From Ectopseudomonas mendocina (GTDB lineage Bacteria > Pseudomonadota > Gammaproteobacteria > Pseudomonadales > Pseudomonadaceae), in contig NZ_SCFY01000031.1 in the NCBI RefSeq assembly GCF_007049795.1, positions 1-50,052 of the forward strand: a DNA stretch of 50,052 nt. Reading direction: 5' to 3'. The position numbers and the translations under genes were made by a program. Under the pieces are notes generated by a model. The model was not told where the DNA came from. It saw only the letters and a list, made by a program, of their open reading frames with translations, and searched no databases. Positions within the stretch are counted from its first letter, which is position 1, and the number at the start of each line of letters is the position of its first letter. This document shows, piece by piece, positions 17,001-24,080 of the stretch.

Positions 17001-17541
17001 GCGCCTGAGCAAGGCCGTAGCTCGCTATTACTTCAAGCTCCTGGCCTACAAGGACGAGTACGAAGTGGCGCGGCTGTACAGCGATGCCACGTTCCGCAAG
17101 CAGCTCGAAGCGCAGTTCGAAGGCGACTACCAACTGCAGTTCCACCTGGCGCCGAGCTGGTTGAGCAAGCCCGATGCGGTTACCGGCCAGCCACGCAAGC
17201 GCAGCTTCGGCCCCTGGATGCTCAAGGCGTTCGGCGTACTGGCGCGCTTCAAGTTCCTGCGTGGTAGCGTGCTCGATCCGTTCGGCCACAGTGCCGAACG
17301 TCGCCTGGAGCGCGAGCTGATCGAGGAGTACGAGGCCAACGTGGCCTACCTGCTGGGCGAGCTCAATGCCGGCAACTACCGCACGGCGGTGGCGCTGGCC
17401 GAGATTCCCGAGCAGATCCGCGGTTACGGCCACGTCAAGGAAGCGGCGCTGGCCAAGGCGCGCGAGCAGGCGAGTCAGCTCAAGGCACGCCTGACCGTCA
17501 GCGAGATCGCCGCTGTGCAGCTGTTCGAACCGGCTGCCTGA
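14074..17541 (+). CDS. indolepyruvate ferredoxin oxidoreductase-family protein
   Basis: Large single-chain thiamine-diphosphate 2-oxoacid oxidoreductase, 1155 residues, that would decarboxylate aryl- or branched-chain 2-oxoacids to acyl-CoA. The N-terminal half carries the pyrimidine-binding and TPP domains (GYRGSPLGGLD; CSGCPHNSSTKVPEGS; GIGCHYM; MGGEGATWIGQAPF). A cysteine-rich segment (CEGCGDCSVKSNC, later CNKDFSCLEGFCP) fits Fe-S binding. The gamma domain begins at about residue 720 (LPGVGGSGVTTVGALLGMAA). The remainder is a helical C-terminal extension. ATG 14074 has AAAAGGAGC upstream. The following gene is leucine dehydrogenase, which makes 2-oxoacids from branched-chain amino acids, so the pair fits an amino-acid catabolic route. 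The exact substrate is inferred. Confidence 0.9.
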   Translation: MSLAEIRLDDKYRLATGHLYLTGTQALTRLPMLQKQRDAAFGLNTACFISGYRGSPLGGLDKSLWDAREYLKENHIHFQPGVNEELGATAVWGSQQANLFPGARYDGVFAMWYGKGPGVDRSGDVFKHGNSAGVSKHGGVLVLAGDDHGCKSSTIAHQSEHAFIAASMPVLNPANVQEVLDYGIIGWELSRYSGCWVALKTIAENVDSSAVVDVDPLRIQIKIPEDFQLPEDGVHIRWPDPPLAQEKRLNVYKIYAARAFALANNLNQVKLDSPNPRLGIITTGKSYLDVRQALDDLGLDEALCAKVGLRVLKVGMSWPLEPVSVHGFAEGLDEILVVEEKRSIIEDQLTGQLYNWPVGKRPRVVGEFDEQGVSLLPNLAELTPAMIARVIAKRLAPIYSSPTIEERLAFLDAKEKALAAPKHKTARTPHFCSGCPHNSSTKVPEGSRALGGIGCHYMTQWMDRSTDTFTQMGGEGATWIGQAPFTDTPHVFQNLGDGTYFHSGHLALRAAVAAGVNITYKILYNDAVAMTGGQPIDGELRIDQLSQQVHAEGVKRIALISDEPDKYPTRATLAPGVTFHHRRELDAVQRELREFKGVSVILYDQTCATEKRRRRKRGKMVDPAKRAFINPAVCEGCGDCSVKSNCLSVLPLETELGRKREIDQNACNKDFSCLEGFCPSFVTVHGGSLRKPEAVGLGALFIALPEPKQPALSWPWNILLPGVGGSGVTTVGALLGMAAHIEGKGCTVLDQAGLAQKFGPVITHIRIAARQSDIYAVRIAAGETDLLLGCDLVVSSSEEALAKLNDKIAHAVINSHEAATAEFTRNPDAQVPGAAMREAISEAVGEGKTRFVDATRLATRLLGDSIATNLFMLGYAYQQGLVPVSAEALNKAIELNGVAVQLNQQAFLWGRRAAHDLAAVEKLAAPKVVEAPHCSTLEEIVADRVQRLTAYQNAAYAERYRELVERVRKADTDAQQRLSKAVARYYFKLLAYKDEYEVARLYSDATFRKQLEAQFEGDYQLQFHLAPSWLSKPDAVTGQPRKRSFGPWMLKAFGVLARFKFLRGSVLDPFGHSAERRLERELIEEYEANVAYLLGELNAGNYRTAVALAEIPEQIRGYGHVKEAALAKAREQASQLKARLTVSEIAAVQLFEPAA

Positions 17542-17565
17542 GTCTCAAACCCATCCCCTTTGCCA

Positions 17566-17587
17566 CCCTCTCCCGTGCGGGAGAGGG
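17566..17587. repeat. hairpin between the oxidoreductase and dehydrogenase
   Basis: CCCTCTCCC and GGGAGAGGG pair perfectly around GTGC, with CGGCTTTTTA after it. It lies in the 73-bp gap between two codirectional genes, so it may be a partial terminator or a processing/stability element giving less dehydrogenase message. Confidence 0.6.
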
Positions 17588-17614
17588 GCGGCTTTTTATA
17601 TCCGAGGTAATCCG

Positions 17615-18727
17615 ATGTCCGTCTTCACTCACGTCGACTTCGATCAGCACGAACAGGTGGTCTTCGGCCACGACAAGGCCAGCGGCCTGAAAGCCATGAT
17701 CGCCATTCACGACAGCACCCTCGGCCCGGCATTGGGCGGCTGCCGCATGTGGAACTACGCCACGGACGAGGAGGCACTGCGCGATGTACTGCGCCTATCG
17801 CGCGGCATGACCTACAAATCGGCCCTGGCCCGTTTGCCGCTCGGTGGCGGCAAGGCGGTGATCATCGGCGACCCGCATACCGGCAAGAGCGAAGCGCTGT
17901 TCCAGGCCATGGGCGATTTCGTCGATAGCCTGGGTGGACGCTATGTCACCGCGGCGGATTCAGGCACCGGTGTGGCCGAGATGCGCATCATGGCCGAGCG
18001 CACCCGCCATGTCGCAGGCGCCGGGCAGCGTGAAGCTTTCGGTGGTGGCAGCCGTGACGGCGATCCATCGCCCTCGACCGCCTATGGGGTGTTCATCGGT
18101 ATTCAGGCGGCCGTGGCGCATCGCCTTGGCCGCCAGGATCTCAAGGGCGTGCGCGTGGCCATCCAGGGTGTCGGCCAGGTCGGCTTCGGCCTGGCCAAGC
18201 TGCTCAAGGAGGCCGGTGCGCAGTTGTGGGTGACGGATATCTTCGAAGCCAACGTGCAGCGCGCGGTGAGCCAGCTTGGCGCCACTGCGGTCGGTCAGCA
18301 CGGTATCTATGGGCTCGATGTGGACGTGTTCGCACCGTGCGCATTGGGCGCCATCATCAACCTGCAAACGCTGGAAGCCCTGCGCGCGCCAATCATCGCC
18401 GGTGCTGCCAACAACCAACTGGCCGACGCCAGCATGGCCGAGCTGCTGCGTCGCCGCGAATGCCTGTACGCACCGGACTACGCGATCAATGCCGGCGGCA
18501 TCATCGACGTCTGCTACGAGCGCACCGGTGGCAGCGCCGCGCAGCTCAAGGCGCATATCGAAGGCATCGGCCCAACCCTGACGGAAATCTTCCAGCGCGC
18601 CGAACGTGAAGGCGAGACCACCACTGCGATTGCTGATCACATGGCATTGGAGCGCTTGCGCGGCGGCCTTCAGCCGGTGCGTTCAGCAACGGCTAGCAAG
18701 ATCGTCTCCCAGGGTTGGCAGCGCTAG
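17615..18727 (+). CDS. leucine (branched-chain amino acid) dehydrogenase
   Basis: NAD-dependent oxidative deaminase of Leu/Val/Ile to 2-oxoacids, of the Glu/Leu/Phe/Val dehydrogenase family, 370 residues. Substrate domain motifs: GPALGGCRMW, then RLPLGGGKAVI with the catalytic Lys (about residue 80) and AADSGTGVAEM (Asp, about residue 115). The Rossmann fold begins at about residue 170 with VAIQGVGQVGFGLAKLL (GxGxxG), and ends with PDYAINAGGIIDV. The region HVAGAGQREAFGGGSRDGDPSPSTAYG joins the two domains. It is downstream of the 2-oxoacid oxidoreductase and opposite an Lrp-type regulator, which fits branched-chain amino-acid catabolism. A Phe or Val preference cannot be excluded. Confidence 0.92.
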   Translation: MSVFTHVDFDQHEQVVFGHDKASGLKAMIAIHDSTLGPALGGCRMWNYATDEEALRDVLRLSRGMTYKSALARLPLGGGKAVIIGDPHTGKSEALFQAMGDFVDSLGGRYVTAADSGTGVAEMRIMAERTRHVAGAGQREAFGGGSRDGDPSPSTAYGVFIGIQAAVAHRLGRQDLKGVRVAIQGVGQVGFGLAKLLKEAGAQLWVTDIFEANVQRAVSQLGATAVGQHGIYGLDVDVFAPCALGAIINLQTLEALRAPIIAGAANNQLADASMAELLRRRECLYAPDYAINAGGIIDVCYERTGGSAAQLKAHIEGIGPTLTEIFQRAEREGETTTAIADHMALERLRGGLQPVRSATASKIVSQGWQR

Positions 18728-18745
18728 GAAGTGAGCTGTGGCGGC

Positions 18746-18774
18746 ATGACAAATGCGCGCGCCGCCGCTAAGAT
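18746..18774 (+). promoter_or_regulatory. sigma-70-like promoter for tRNA-Arg
   Basis: ATGACA, 17 bases, then TAAGAT: close to the -35/-10 consensus with ideal spacing. It is located about 28 bp upstream of the tRNA. Confidence 0.6.
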
Positions 18775-18802
18775 GCGGCCCGGTCGTAGCCAATACGGCC
18801 GT

Positions 18803-18877
18803 GTCCCCTTAGTTCAACGGATAGAATAAGCCCCTCCTAAGGGCTAGATGCTGGTTCGATTCCAGCAGGGGACGCCA
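18803..18877 (+). tRNA. tRNA-Arg (anticodon CCT)
   Basis: A complete 75-nt cloverleaf. The acceptor GTCCCCT pairs with AGGGGAC, the anticodon stem is AGCCC/GGGCT with loop CTCCTAA (anticodon CCT at 18836-18838), the T-loop is TTCGATT, the discriminator is G and CCA is encoded. It reads AGG codons. tRNA-Arg(CCT) genes are common integration targets, and the siderophore remnant begins about 350 bp downstream, though I see no integrase or repeat att copy. Confidence 0.97.
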
Positions 18878-19228
18878 TCTTCACCTGCAGTGCTCTCTCA
18901 CGCTGCTGCACCTTTCCCTTCGACTGTTGACGGTCGACCTGTACGCAATGCGGTACGTTCTGATTGTCAGCTCGCACTGATCGTACCGCGATCGGACGCG
19001 TTTCTCGCGTCTGACCTGCCTCTTCCAAACACTTCGCTTCAGGTTCTTTGCAAGCCTGCGTGGCCTCTGGGGCGCGGCTTTACACTTCGCGTGTGCATTG
19101 CGTTCTTCTCTGGAATACCGCGCTAGTGCTGGGGTCCTTTTATAAGTATTTTTTCTTATGCGCTGTTGAAAATCATTATCATCAAAGTCTAGTATGCGCT
19201 CACTTTCATCGGACTGATGAGGTGCAAC
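18878..19228 (+). other. 351-bp leader region before the siderophore genes
   Basis: No protein-coding frame is convincing. The proximal part has C/T-rich sequence. The distal part (from about 19140) is A/T-rich and holds the Fur box and promoter listed below. I see no T-run terminator immediately after the tRNA. Confidence 0.4.
19162..19195 (+). promoter_or_regulatory. Fur box and promoter for the siderophore genes
   Basis: GCTGTTGAAAATCATTATC (19162-19180) matches the 19-bp Fur consensus at 15 positions, including AATCATTATC. It overlaps a likely -35 (TTGAAA, 19166-19171), with a candidate -10 TAGTAT at 19190-19195. This predicts iron-repressed transcription of the hydroxylase-exporter operon. 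Confidence 0.75.
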
Positions 19229-20566
19229 GTGACCACGGAATTGTCCTACGACTTCATTGCCATAGGCCTGGGGCCTTTCAATCTCGGGCTGGCATGCCTG
19301 GCGGAGCCTCTGGGGAGCCGCAGCCTGTTTCTCGACAGAAAGGCCGAATTCAGCTGGCACCCCGGGATGCTGCTGGACGGCACCATGCTACAGAATCCCT
19401 TCCTCGCCGATCTGGTCTCGATGGCCGATCCCACCAGTCGTTTCAGCTACCTCAACTACTGCAAGCAGCAAGGCCGCTTGTACAACTACTACATCCGTGA
19501 GAACTGGTACCTGTCGCGCCAGGAGTTCGACCGCTACTGCAAATGGGCGGCGGCTCAGTTGGACAATCTGCGCTATCAGCATGACGTGCAGGAGGTCTGG
19601 TACGACGCCTCGCTGCCCGGTTATGTGCTGGCCGGGGTGCGTGCCGATACCGGCGAAGGTTTCCAGTACCGCTGCCGCAAGCTGGTGATCGGTATCGGCG
19701 GGGTGCCGCACATCCCTACCTGCTGTAGCCCGGGCGATGCCCGCCAGGCGCTGCATACCTCGGCTTACCTGGGCGGCAGGGAAGCGCTGCAGCGTTGCCG
19801 GAGCATCACCGTGATCGGCAGTGGGCAGAGTGGCGCCGAGGTCTTTCAGGATCTGCTGGAGCAGGCGCCGCAGCATGGCTACCAGTTGAACTGGGTGACC
19901 CGTGCGCCGCGGTTCTTCCAGATGGAGAACGCCAAGCTCACCCTCGAGTTGATCACGCCGGACTACGGTCGTTATTTCTACGGCCTTGGTGACGGGGTCA
20001 AGCAGCAGATCCTCGATGACCAGCGCAGTATCTACAACGGCATCAATCAATCGCTGATCGAGCGCATCTACCAGACCCTGGACGAGCGTCAGCAGCAGGG
20101 CCTTGCCGGTGTCCGGCTGCTGCCCAACCTGGCGTTGCAGCAGTGCCGGCGAGACGCTTCCAGTGGGCAGTGGCAACTGGAGTTTCAGCACGCTCAGACG
20201 GGCGCGCGTTATGGCCATGCGACCGACGGGCTGGTGTTCGCCACCGGCTATCGCTACCAACTGCCAAGTTTCATCGAAGGCATTCGCCAGCGGATTCGCT
20301 GGGATGCCCAAGGGCGTTACGCGCCATCGCCGAACTGGGCGGTGGATCATCAGGATAGTGAGATCTATGTGCAGAACGTGGGCTTGCACAGCCATGGCCT
20401 GACCAACCCCGATCTTGGTCTGGCCTGCTGGCGCAATGGTCGCTTGCTCAATGAGCTGACCGGGCGTGATGCGTATCCCTGCGAGGCGCGCACTACCTAC
20501 CAGGATTTCCAGCCGCCGGCTGACTGCGGCTTCGTCGCGCTCGGGCAGGGGAGCGCCTCTGCATGA
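19229..20566 (+). CDS. lysine/ornithine/diamine N-monooxygenase (siderophore)
   Basis: FAD/NADPH-dependent N-hydroxylase of the IucD/AlcA/RhbE family (445 residues), which hydroxylates a terminal amine as the first step in hydroxamate siderophore synthesis. FAD motif DFIAIGLGPFNLGLA near residue 10, NADPH motif ITVIGSGQSGAEVFQDL near 195, and the C-terminal LVFATGYRYQLP (ATGY). GTG 19229 has GAGGTG five bases away; ATG 19217 has no ribosome binding site. The stop overlaps the next gene as ATGA. The cluster looks like an aerobactin/alcaligin/rhizobactin-type system, so the substrate is probably lysine or a diamine. A Fur box lies upstream. The gene is intact although downstream pathway genes are missing here. 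Confidence 0.9.
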   Translation: MTTELSYDFIAIGLGPFNLGLACLAEPLGSRSLFLDRKAEFSWHPGMLLDGTMLQNPFLADLVSMADPTSRFSYLNYCKQQGRLYNYYIRENWYLSRQEFDRYCKWAAAQLDNLRYQHDVQEVWYDASLPGYVLAGVRADTGEGFQYRCRKLVIGIGGVPHIPTCCSPGDARQALHTSAYLGGREALQRCRSITVIGSGQSGAEVFQDLLEQAPQHGYQLNWVTRAPRFFQMENAKLTLELITPDYGRYFYGLGDGVKQQILDDQRSIYNGINQSLIERIYQTLDERQQQGLAGVRLLPNLALQQCRRDASSGQWQLEFQHAQTGARYGHATDGLVFATGYRYQLPSFIEGIRQRIRWDAQGRYAPSPNWAVDHQDSEIYVQNVGLHSHGLTNPDLGLACWRNGRLLNELTGRDAYPCEARTTYQDFQPPADCGFVALGQGSASA

Positions 20567-21762
20567 ACCTGCGCACCACCATTCTGATCATGTCGGGCTT
20601 CGGCGTGATCAGCGATTCGATTCTGATCGCCTTTTACCCGCAGTTCTTCGAAAACCGCTACGGCGTGACCAGCCCGGTACACGTGGGAGCCTATATCGCC
20701 GCCATCTCGATTGCGGTGATGTGCATGCTGCCGGTGTGGGCGCGGGTGGCCAGACGCGTCGAGACCATGCACCTGCTGCTCTACACCCAAGGCGCGGCTG
20801 CGCTGTTCTGCCTGGCCTCGATCTGGGCGCCGAATGTCGAGAGCTACTGGGCGCTGAGCCTGATGATGTTCATGACCAAGGCCAGCTACCTGCTGATGTT
20901 CCCCTACCTGATGCGCCTGGAAGCACCGCAGAACCACAGTCTGGTGATCGGCCTGCTGTCGGTGGTCATCCATATCGGTGCGATCTTCGGCGCTGCCGTC
21001 GGTGGCATGGCGCTGGAGCACTACGGGCCGAGTTTCTGCATTGCCCTGATGGCGGCCGGGGACGTGGCGCAGATGGCGCTGTGTCTCTATCTGATCCGCA
21101 CGGGAAGGGTGGTCAAGGTGCTCAGTCGCGAAGAGAAGAGTGGCCAGGCACCGCTACCGCGACGCAGCCCGCAGGCGCTTTCGGCGCTGCTCAAGTTGTG
21201 CCTGCTGATGTTTCTCTTCGACTTCAGCGCCTACCTGGTGCGGCCGTTCTTCACTCTGTACTGGGAGGCGCGCACGGGGCTGCACGAGCCGCTGCTGACC
21301 GGCCTGGTGTTCGCCATTCCCGGCATCGTCGCGTTGCTCGCACTGCTGCTCAAACACCTGGTCGTGCAGCAACCGCGTTGGGTCGATCACACCCTGTTCA
21401 ATCTGCTGCTTGGCGCCTTGGGGCTGGCACTGCAGGCCAGCGAGTCGCTGGAGCTGATCATCATTGGCCGCTGCCTGTATGGCTGGGCGCTGTATCAGGT
21501 GATCGTCAAGCTCGAGGTCACCCTGTTCAAGGTCAGCACGCCGGATGCCTATGCCCGCGACTTTGGCGTCACCAACTTCTTCCAGAACCTCGGCGTGCTG
21601 CTGTCTTCGTTCGGCGCCGGATTCCTGGTCAACCTGGTCGGTATTCCGCTGACCTTCGTCATCGCTGCGGCAGGCCTGCTGCTGACGGCGATCATCGACC
21701 GCGGCTGGTTCGGCGTCGACCGCCGGCATGCCGCTCAGGGAGAACTCTGCCATACCAACTGA
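20563..21762 (+). CDS. MFS transporter, probable siderophore exporter
   Basis: Major facilitator superfamily protein, 399 residues and about 12 helices. The start ATGA overlaps the N-hydroxylase stop, so the two are cotranslated. Helix 2 to 3 has the MFS loop RVARRVETMHLL, and a long cytoplasmic loop (about residues 185-215, RTGRVVKVLSREEKSG) separates two six-helix halves. Position and family are like AlcS-type exporters of hydroxamate siderophores. Its last 35 bp overlap the start of the truncated acetyltransferase, which indicates one ancestral operon. Confidence 0.85.
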   Translation: MNLRTTILIMSGFGVISDSILIAFYPQFFENRYGVTSPVHVGAYIAAISIAVMCMLPVWARVARRVETMHLLLYTQGAAALFCLASIWAPNVESYWALSLMMFMTKASYLLMFPYLMRLEAPQNHSLVIGLLSVVIHIGAIFGAAVGGMALEHYGPSFCIALMAAGDVAQMALCLYLIRTGRVVKVLSREEKSGQAPLPRRSPQALSALLKLCLLMFLFDFSAYLVRPFFTLYWEARTGLHEPLLTGLVFAIPGIVALLALLLKHLVVQQPRWVDHTLFNLLLGALGLALQASESLELIIIGRCLYGWALYQVIVKLEVTLFKVSTPDAYARDFGVTNFFQNLGVLLSSFGAGFLVNLVGIPLTFVIAAAGLLLTAIIDRGWFGVDRRHAAQGELCHTN

Positions 21763-22024
21763 AGCCATTGCGCTGAGCCAGCCACAGGCGTTGCTCGACT
21801 CTCATTTCACCTTGAGTCCGTTGCGCCTCGTCGAGGACGTTGCGGTGATCCACCCCTGGTACCAGATGGATTACGCCCACTACTGGAACATGCAGAACAT
21901 GACCCTGGAGGCGACCCGCGACTTCTACGCCGACGCCATGGGCAGCGGTCACATGCGTGCCTTCATGGGCTTTTACCGGGGGCGCCGGCCTTCGTTATGG
22001 GTAGATGGGTTGCCAGATCAATAG
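21728..22024 (+). pseudogene. siderophore N-acyltransferase, 5' fragment
   Basis: The N-terminal part of an IucB/AlcB/RhbD-like GNAT acyltransferase that acetylates the hydroxylamine made by the N-monooxygenase. The conserved FTLSPLRLVEDVAVIHPWYQMDYAHYWNMQ and TRDFYADAM...MGFYRGRR are visible to about residue 87. The frame then reads unrelated PSLWVDGLPDQ and stops at 98 residues. Family members are about 180-350 residues, so the C-terminal acetyl-CoA-binding half is gone. The break coincides with the break in the convergent reductase fragment, which shows a deletion. It starts inside the exporter gene. Confidence 0.8.
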
Positions 22025-22231
22025 AGTCCAGCAACGGGTGGACCAGTAGTGTCGCCCGGCCTCGGGGTGGGCTTGCTGCCAATAGTCGTGCAGCGTGGCG
22101 ATGCGCTCCTGATTGCCTTGGCCGCCACACAGCAACTGGTCGCTGCGTAGTGGCGCCACGTTGCCGTTCAGGCCTGGCAGGCAGAGGGAGACGGACTTGA
22201 GCAGGGCGTCGAGGTCGGTAGCAGGATGCAT
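21995..22231 (-). pseudogene. siderophore ferric reductase, 5' fragment
   Basis: 78 residues resembling the N-terminus of FhuF-like siderophore ferric iron reductases: CLPGLNGNVAPLRSDQLLCGGQGNQERI and HYWSTRCWTLLIWQPIY. It ends abruptly at P* where family members continue into the 2Fe-2S C-terminal domain. The full family length is about 200-260 residues. A Fur-like box lies upstream on its strand. Its stop is within 30 bp of the stop of the opposed acyltransferase fragment, so the junction of the deletion is near 21990-22000. It is probably non-functional without its Fe-S cysteines. Confidence 0.7.
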
Positions 22232-22309
22232 GGCGATTCAACCCGGAAGCTTCGCGAATAGAGCGCGTCGGCAGAAGCGACCGGGGCAATCTAGCAATCA
22301 AATGCTAAT

Positions 22310-22328
22310 AATACAAATTATCATTTGC
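22310..22328 (-). promoter_or_regulatory. Fur-box-like site for the reductase remnant
   Basis: On the minus strand GCAAATGATAATTTGTATT matches the Fur consensus at 13 of 19 positions, including ATGATAAT. It lies about 80 bp upstream of the reductase fragment and marks it as formerly iron-regulated. Confidence 0.55.
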
Positions 22329-22353
22329 GTATATGAGTGTCTCAGTCACAAAA

Positions 22354-22376
22354 AAGGCCCACGCGAGGTGGGCCTT
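22354..22376 (-). terminator. terminator of sstT
   Basis: AAGGCCCAC and GTGGGCCTT form a 9-bp stem around GCGAG. On the minus strand it is followed by TTTTTTGTG, so it ends sstT transcription. Confidence 0.85.
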
Positions 22377-22395
22377 GCTATTAACGCGCCGGGTC

Positions 22396-23619
22396 TCAGC
22401 TGTCCTTACGCTCTTGTGCCATGCACGCCGCCGCCGTGAACAGCACGTCCGTGGAGGAGTTCAGTGCGGTTTCCGCCGAGTCCTGAACGATGCCGATGAT
22501 GAAGCCGATGGCGACGATCTGCATGGCCACTTCGTTCGGGATGCCGAACAGGCTGCAGGCCAGCGGAATCAACAGCAGCGAGCCACCCGCCACACCGGAG
22601 GCGCCGCAGGCGCTGATCGCGGCCAGTACACTGAGCAGCAGGGCGGTCGGCAGATCGACGGGGATGCCCAGGGTATGCACTGCAGCCAGGGTCAGTACGG
22701 TGATGGTGATCGCCGCACCGGCCATGTTGATGGTGGCGCCGAGCGGGATGGACACGGAGTAGGTTTCTTCGTGCAGGTTCAGGTCCTTGCACAATTGCAG
22801 GTTGACCGGGATGTTGGCGGCCGAACTGCGGGTGAAGAAAGCGGTGATCGCACTGCCACGCAGGCAGGTCAGCACCAGCGGGTAGGGATTGCGACGAATC
22901 TTCCAGTACACCAATGCCGGGTTGATCAGCAGGGCCACCAGCAACATGCAGCCGACCAGAACTACCAGCAGGTGCAGGTAGCCGAGCAGTGCGTCGAAAC
23001 CGGATTCGGCCAGGGTCGCGGCAACCAGGCCGAAGATGCCCAGCGGTGCCAGGCGGATCACCAGCTTGACGATGGCAGTCACACCGTTGGACAGTTCGCC
23101 CAGCAGTTGTTTGCTACCGGCGCTGGCATGGCGGAAGGCGAAGCCCAGGCCGATAGCCCAGGCCAGGATACCGATGAAATTGCCGCGCAGCAGCGCGTTG
23201 ACCGGGTTGTCGACCACGTTCATCAACAGCGTCTTGAGGACTTCGCCGATGCCGCCAGGGGGCGTCAGCTCGGCGGCCTGGCTACTCAGTACCAGCGAGG
23301 AAGGGAAGAGGAAGCAGGCCACTACCGCGACCAACGCTGCGCTGAAGGTGCCGAGCAGGTACATCAGCAGGATCGGGCGGATGTGGGTTTGCTGGCCGTG
23401 TTGGTGGTTGGCGATGGATGACATCACCAGAATGAACACCAGTACCGGAGCGACGGCTTTTAGCGCAGAGATGAATACGTTGCCGATGAACGCGACGGAC
23501 AGTGCCGCCTGTGGGGCGATTACGGCCAGGGCGATACCTGCCAGCAGGCCGATGATGATCTGTGTCACCAGGCTGGTGCGGTTGAGTAGCTGCAGGGCAG
23601 GGTGAAGGGCTTGGGACAT
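22396..23619 (-). CDS. sstT: serine/threonine:sodium symporter SstT
   Basis: Sodium-coupled Ser/Thr importer of the dicarboxylate/amino acid:cation symporter (DAACS) family, 407 residues, the usual size. The N-terminus LNRTSLVTQIIIGLLAGIALA, the RGNFIGILAWAIGLGFAFRHA segment, the serine-rich reentrant loop TCLRGSAITAFFTRSSAANIPV, and the ion/substrate-binding helix SIPLGATINMAGAAITITVLTLAA (NMAG) are all present. It is a single gene with its own terminator. ATG 23619 has GAGAAC upstream. Confidence 0.94.
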   Translation of the reverse strand: MSQALHPALQLLNRTSLVTQIIIGLLAGIALAVIAPQAALSVAFIGNVFISALKAVAPVLVFILVMSSIANHQHGQQTHIRPILLMYLLGTFSAALVAVVACFLFPSSLVLSSQAAELTPPGGIGEVLKTLLMNVVDNPVNALLRGNFIGILAWAIGLGFAFRHASAGSKQLLGELSNGVTAIVKLVIRLAPLGIFGLVAATLAESGFDALLGYLHLLVVLVGCMLLVALLINPALVYWKIRRNPYPLVLTCLRGSAITAFFTRSSAANIPVNLQLCKDLNLHEETYSVSIPLGATINMAGAAITITVLTLAAVHTLGIPVDLPTALLLSVLAAISACGASGVAGGSLLLIPLACSLFGIPNEVAMQIVAIGFIIGIVQDSAETALNSSTDVLFTAAACMAQERKDS

Positions 23620-24080
23620 CGCGAGTTCTCTGGTTGCTGGGCGCGTTGCAAGTGGCGTCGGGCCTGGTTCGAGAGGTTTTTCGGTAGTGCCATGGAAAGC
23701 AGGCCGAAAAAATAGCGCGCGACTCTAGCACAGCCGGATCGGGGTTCGTGCGCTGGATGGGCATCTGGACGACAGGGCGCAAGCCCATGTCGCATCTCTA
23801 CAAGGCTTGTCTGCCGGCTCTGCCAGGTAGTTGCCGGGGCGGATCAGCAAACCTGCGGCTGGCAGGGTGTGACCCGTGGTCGCTCGAAGAACAGGAAGAA
23901 TTGACGCTACGCTGTACCATGTGCGGCGCAAGCGAGCGTCTGAATCGTGATGAGTTGGCAATCGAACTGTTCGTTTTCCAGAGCATCGAAAGTTGCATCG
24001 CCCGCACGCCCCAGGGGCGTCGTCCTAGCCGCGTAGGCCCGCCGCAATGCTGGTTACCGTACAAGGAGCTTTACCCGTCA
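23620..24080. other. 461-bp region between divergent sstT and an MFS gene
   Basis: It holds the promoters of both genes. The MFS reading frame stays open upstream to 23748 and includes a short Cys-rich stretch (LRCTMCGASERL), but has no membrane homology and poor ribosome binding sites. I cannot support a gene here. A short separate peptide cannot be excluded. Confidence 0.35.

Noticed and set aside
15790..17433. Long minus-strand open frame inside the oxidoreductase gene
   Set aside because: It mirrors a clearly coding plus-strand gene, lacks a ribosome binding site and has no family features.
23748..24080. N-terminal extension of the MFS transporter or separate Cys-rich peptide
   Set aside because: The added residues have no membrane character, and the best ribosome binding site is before ATG 24081.
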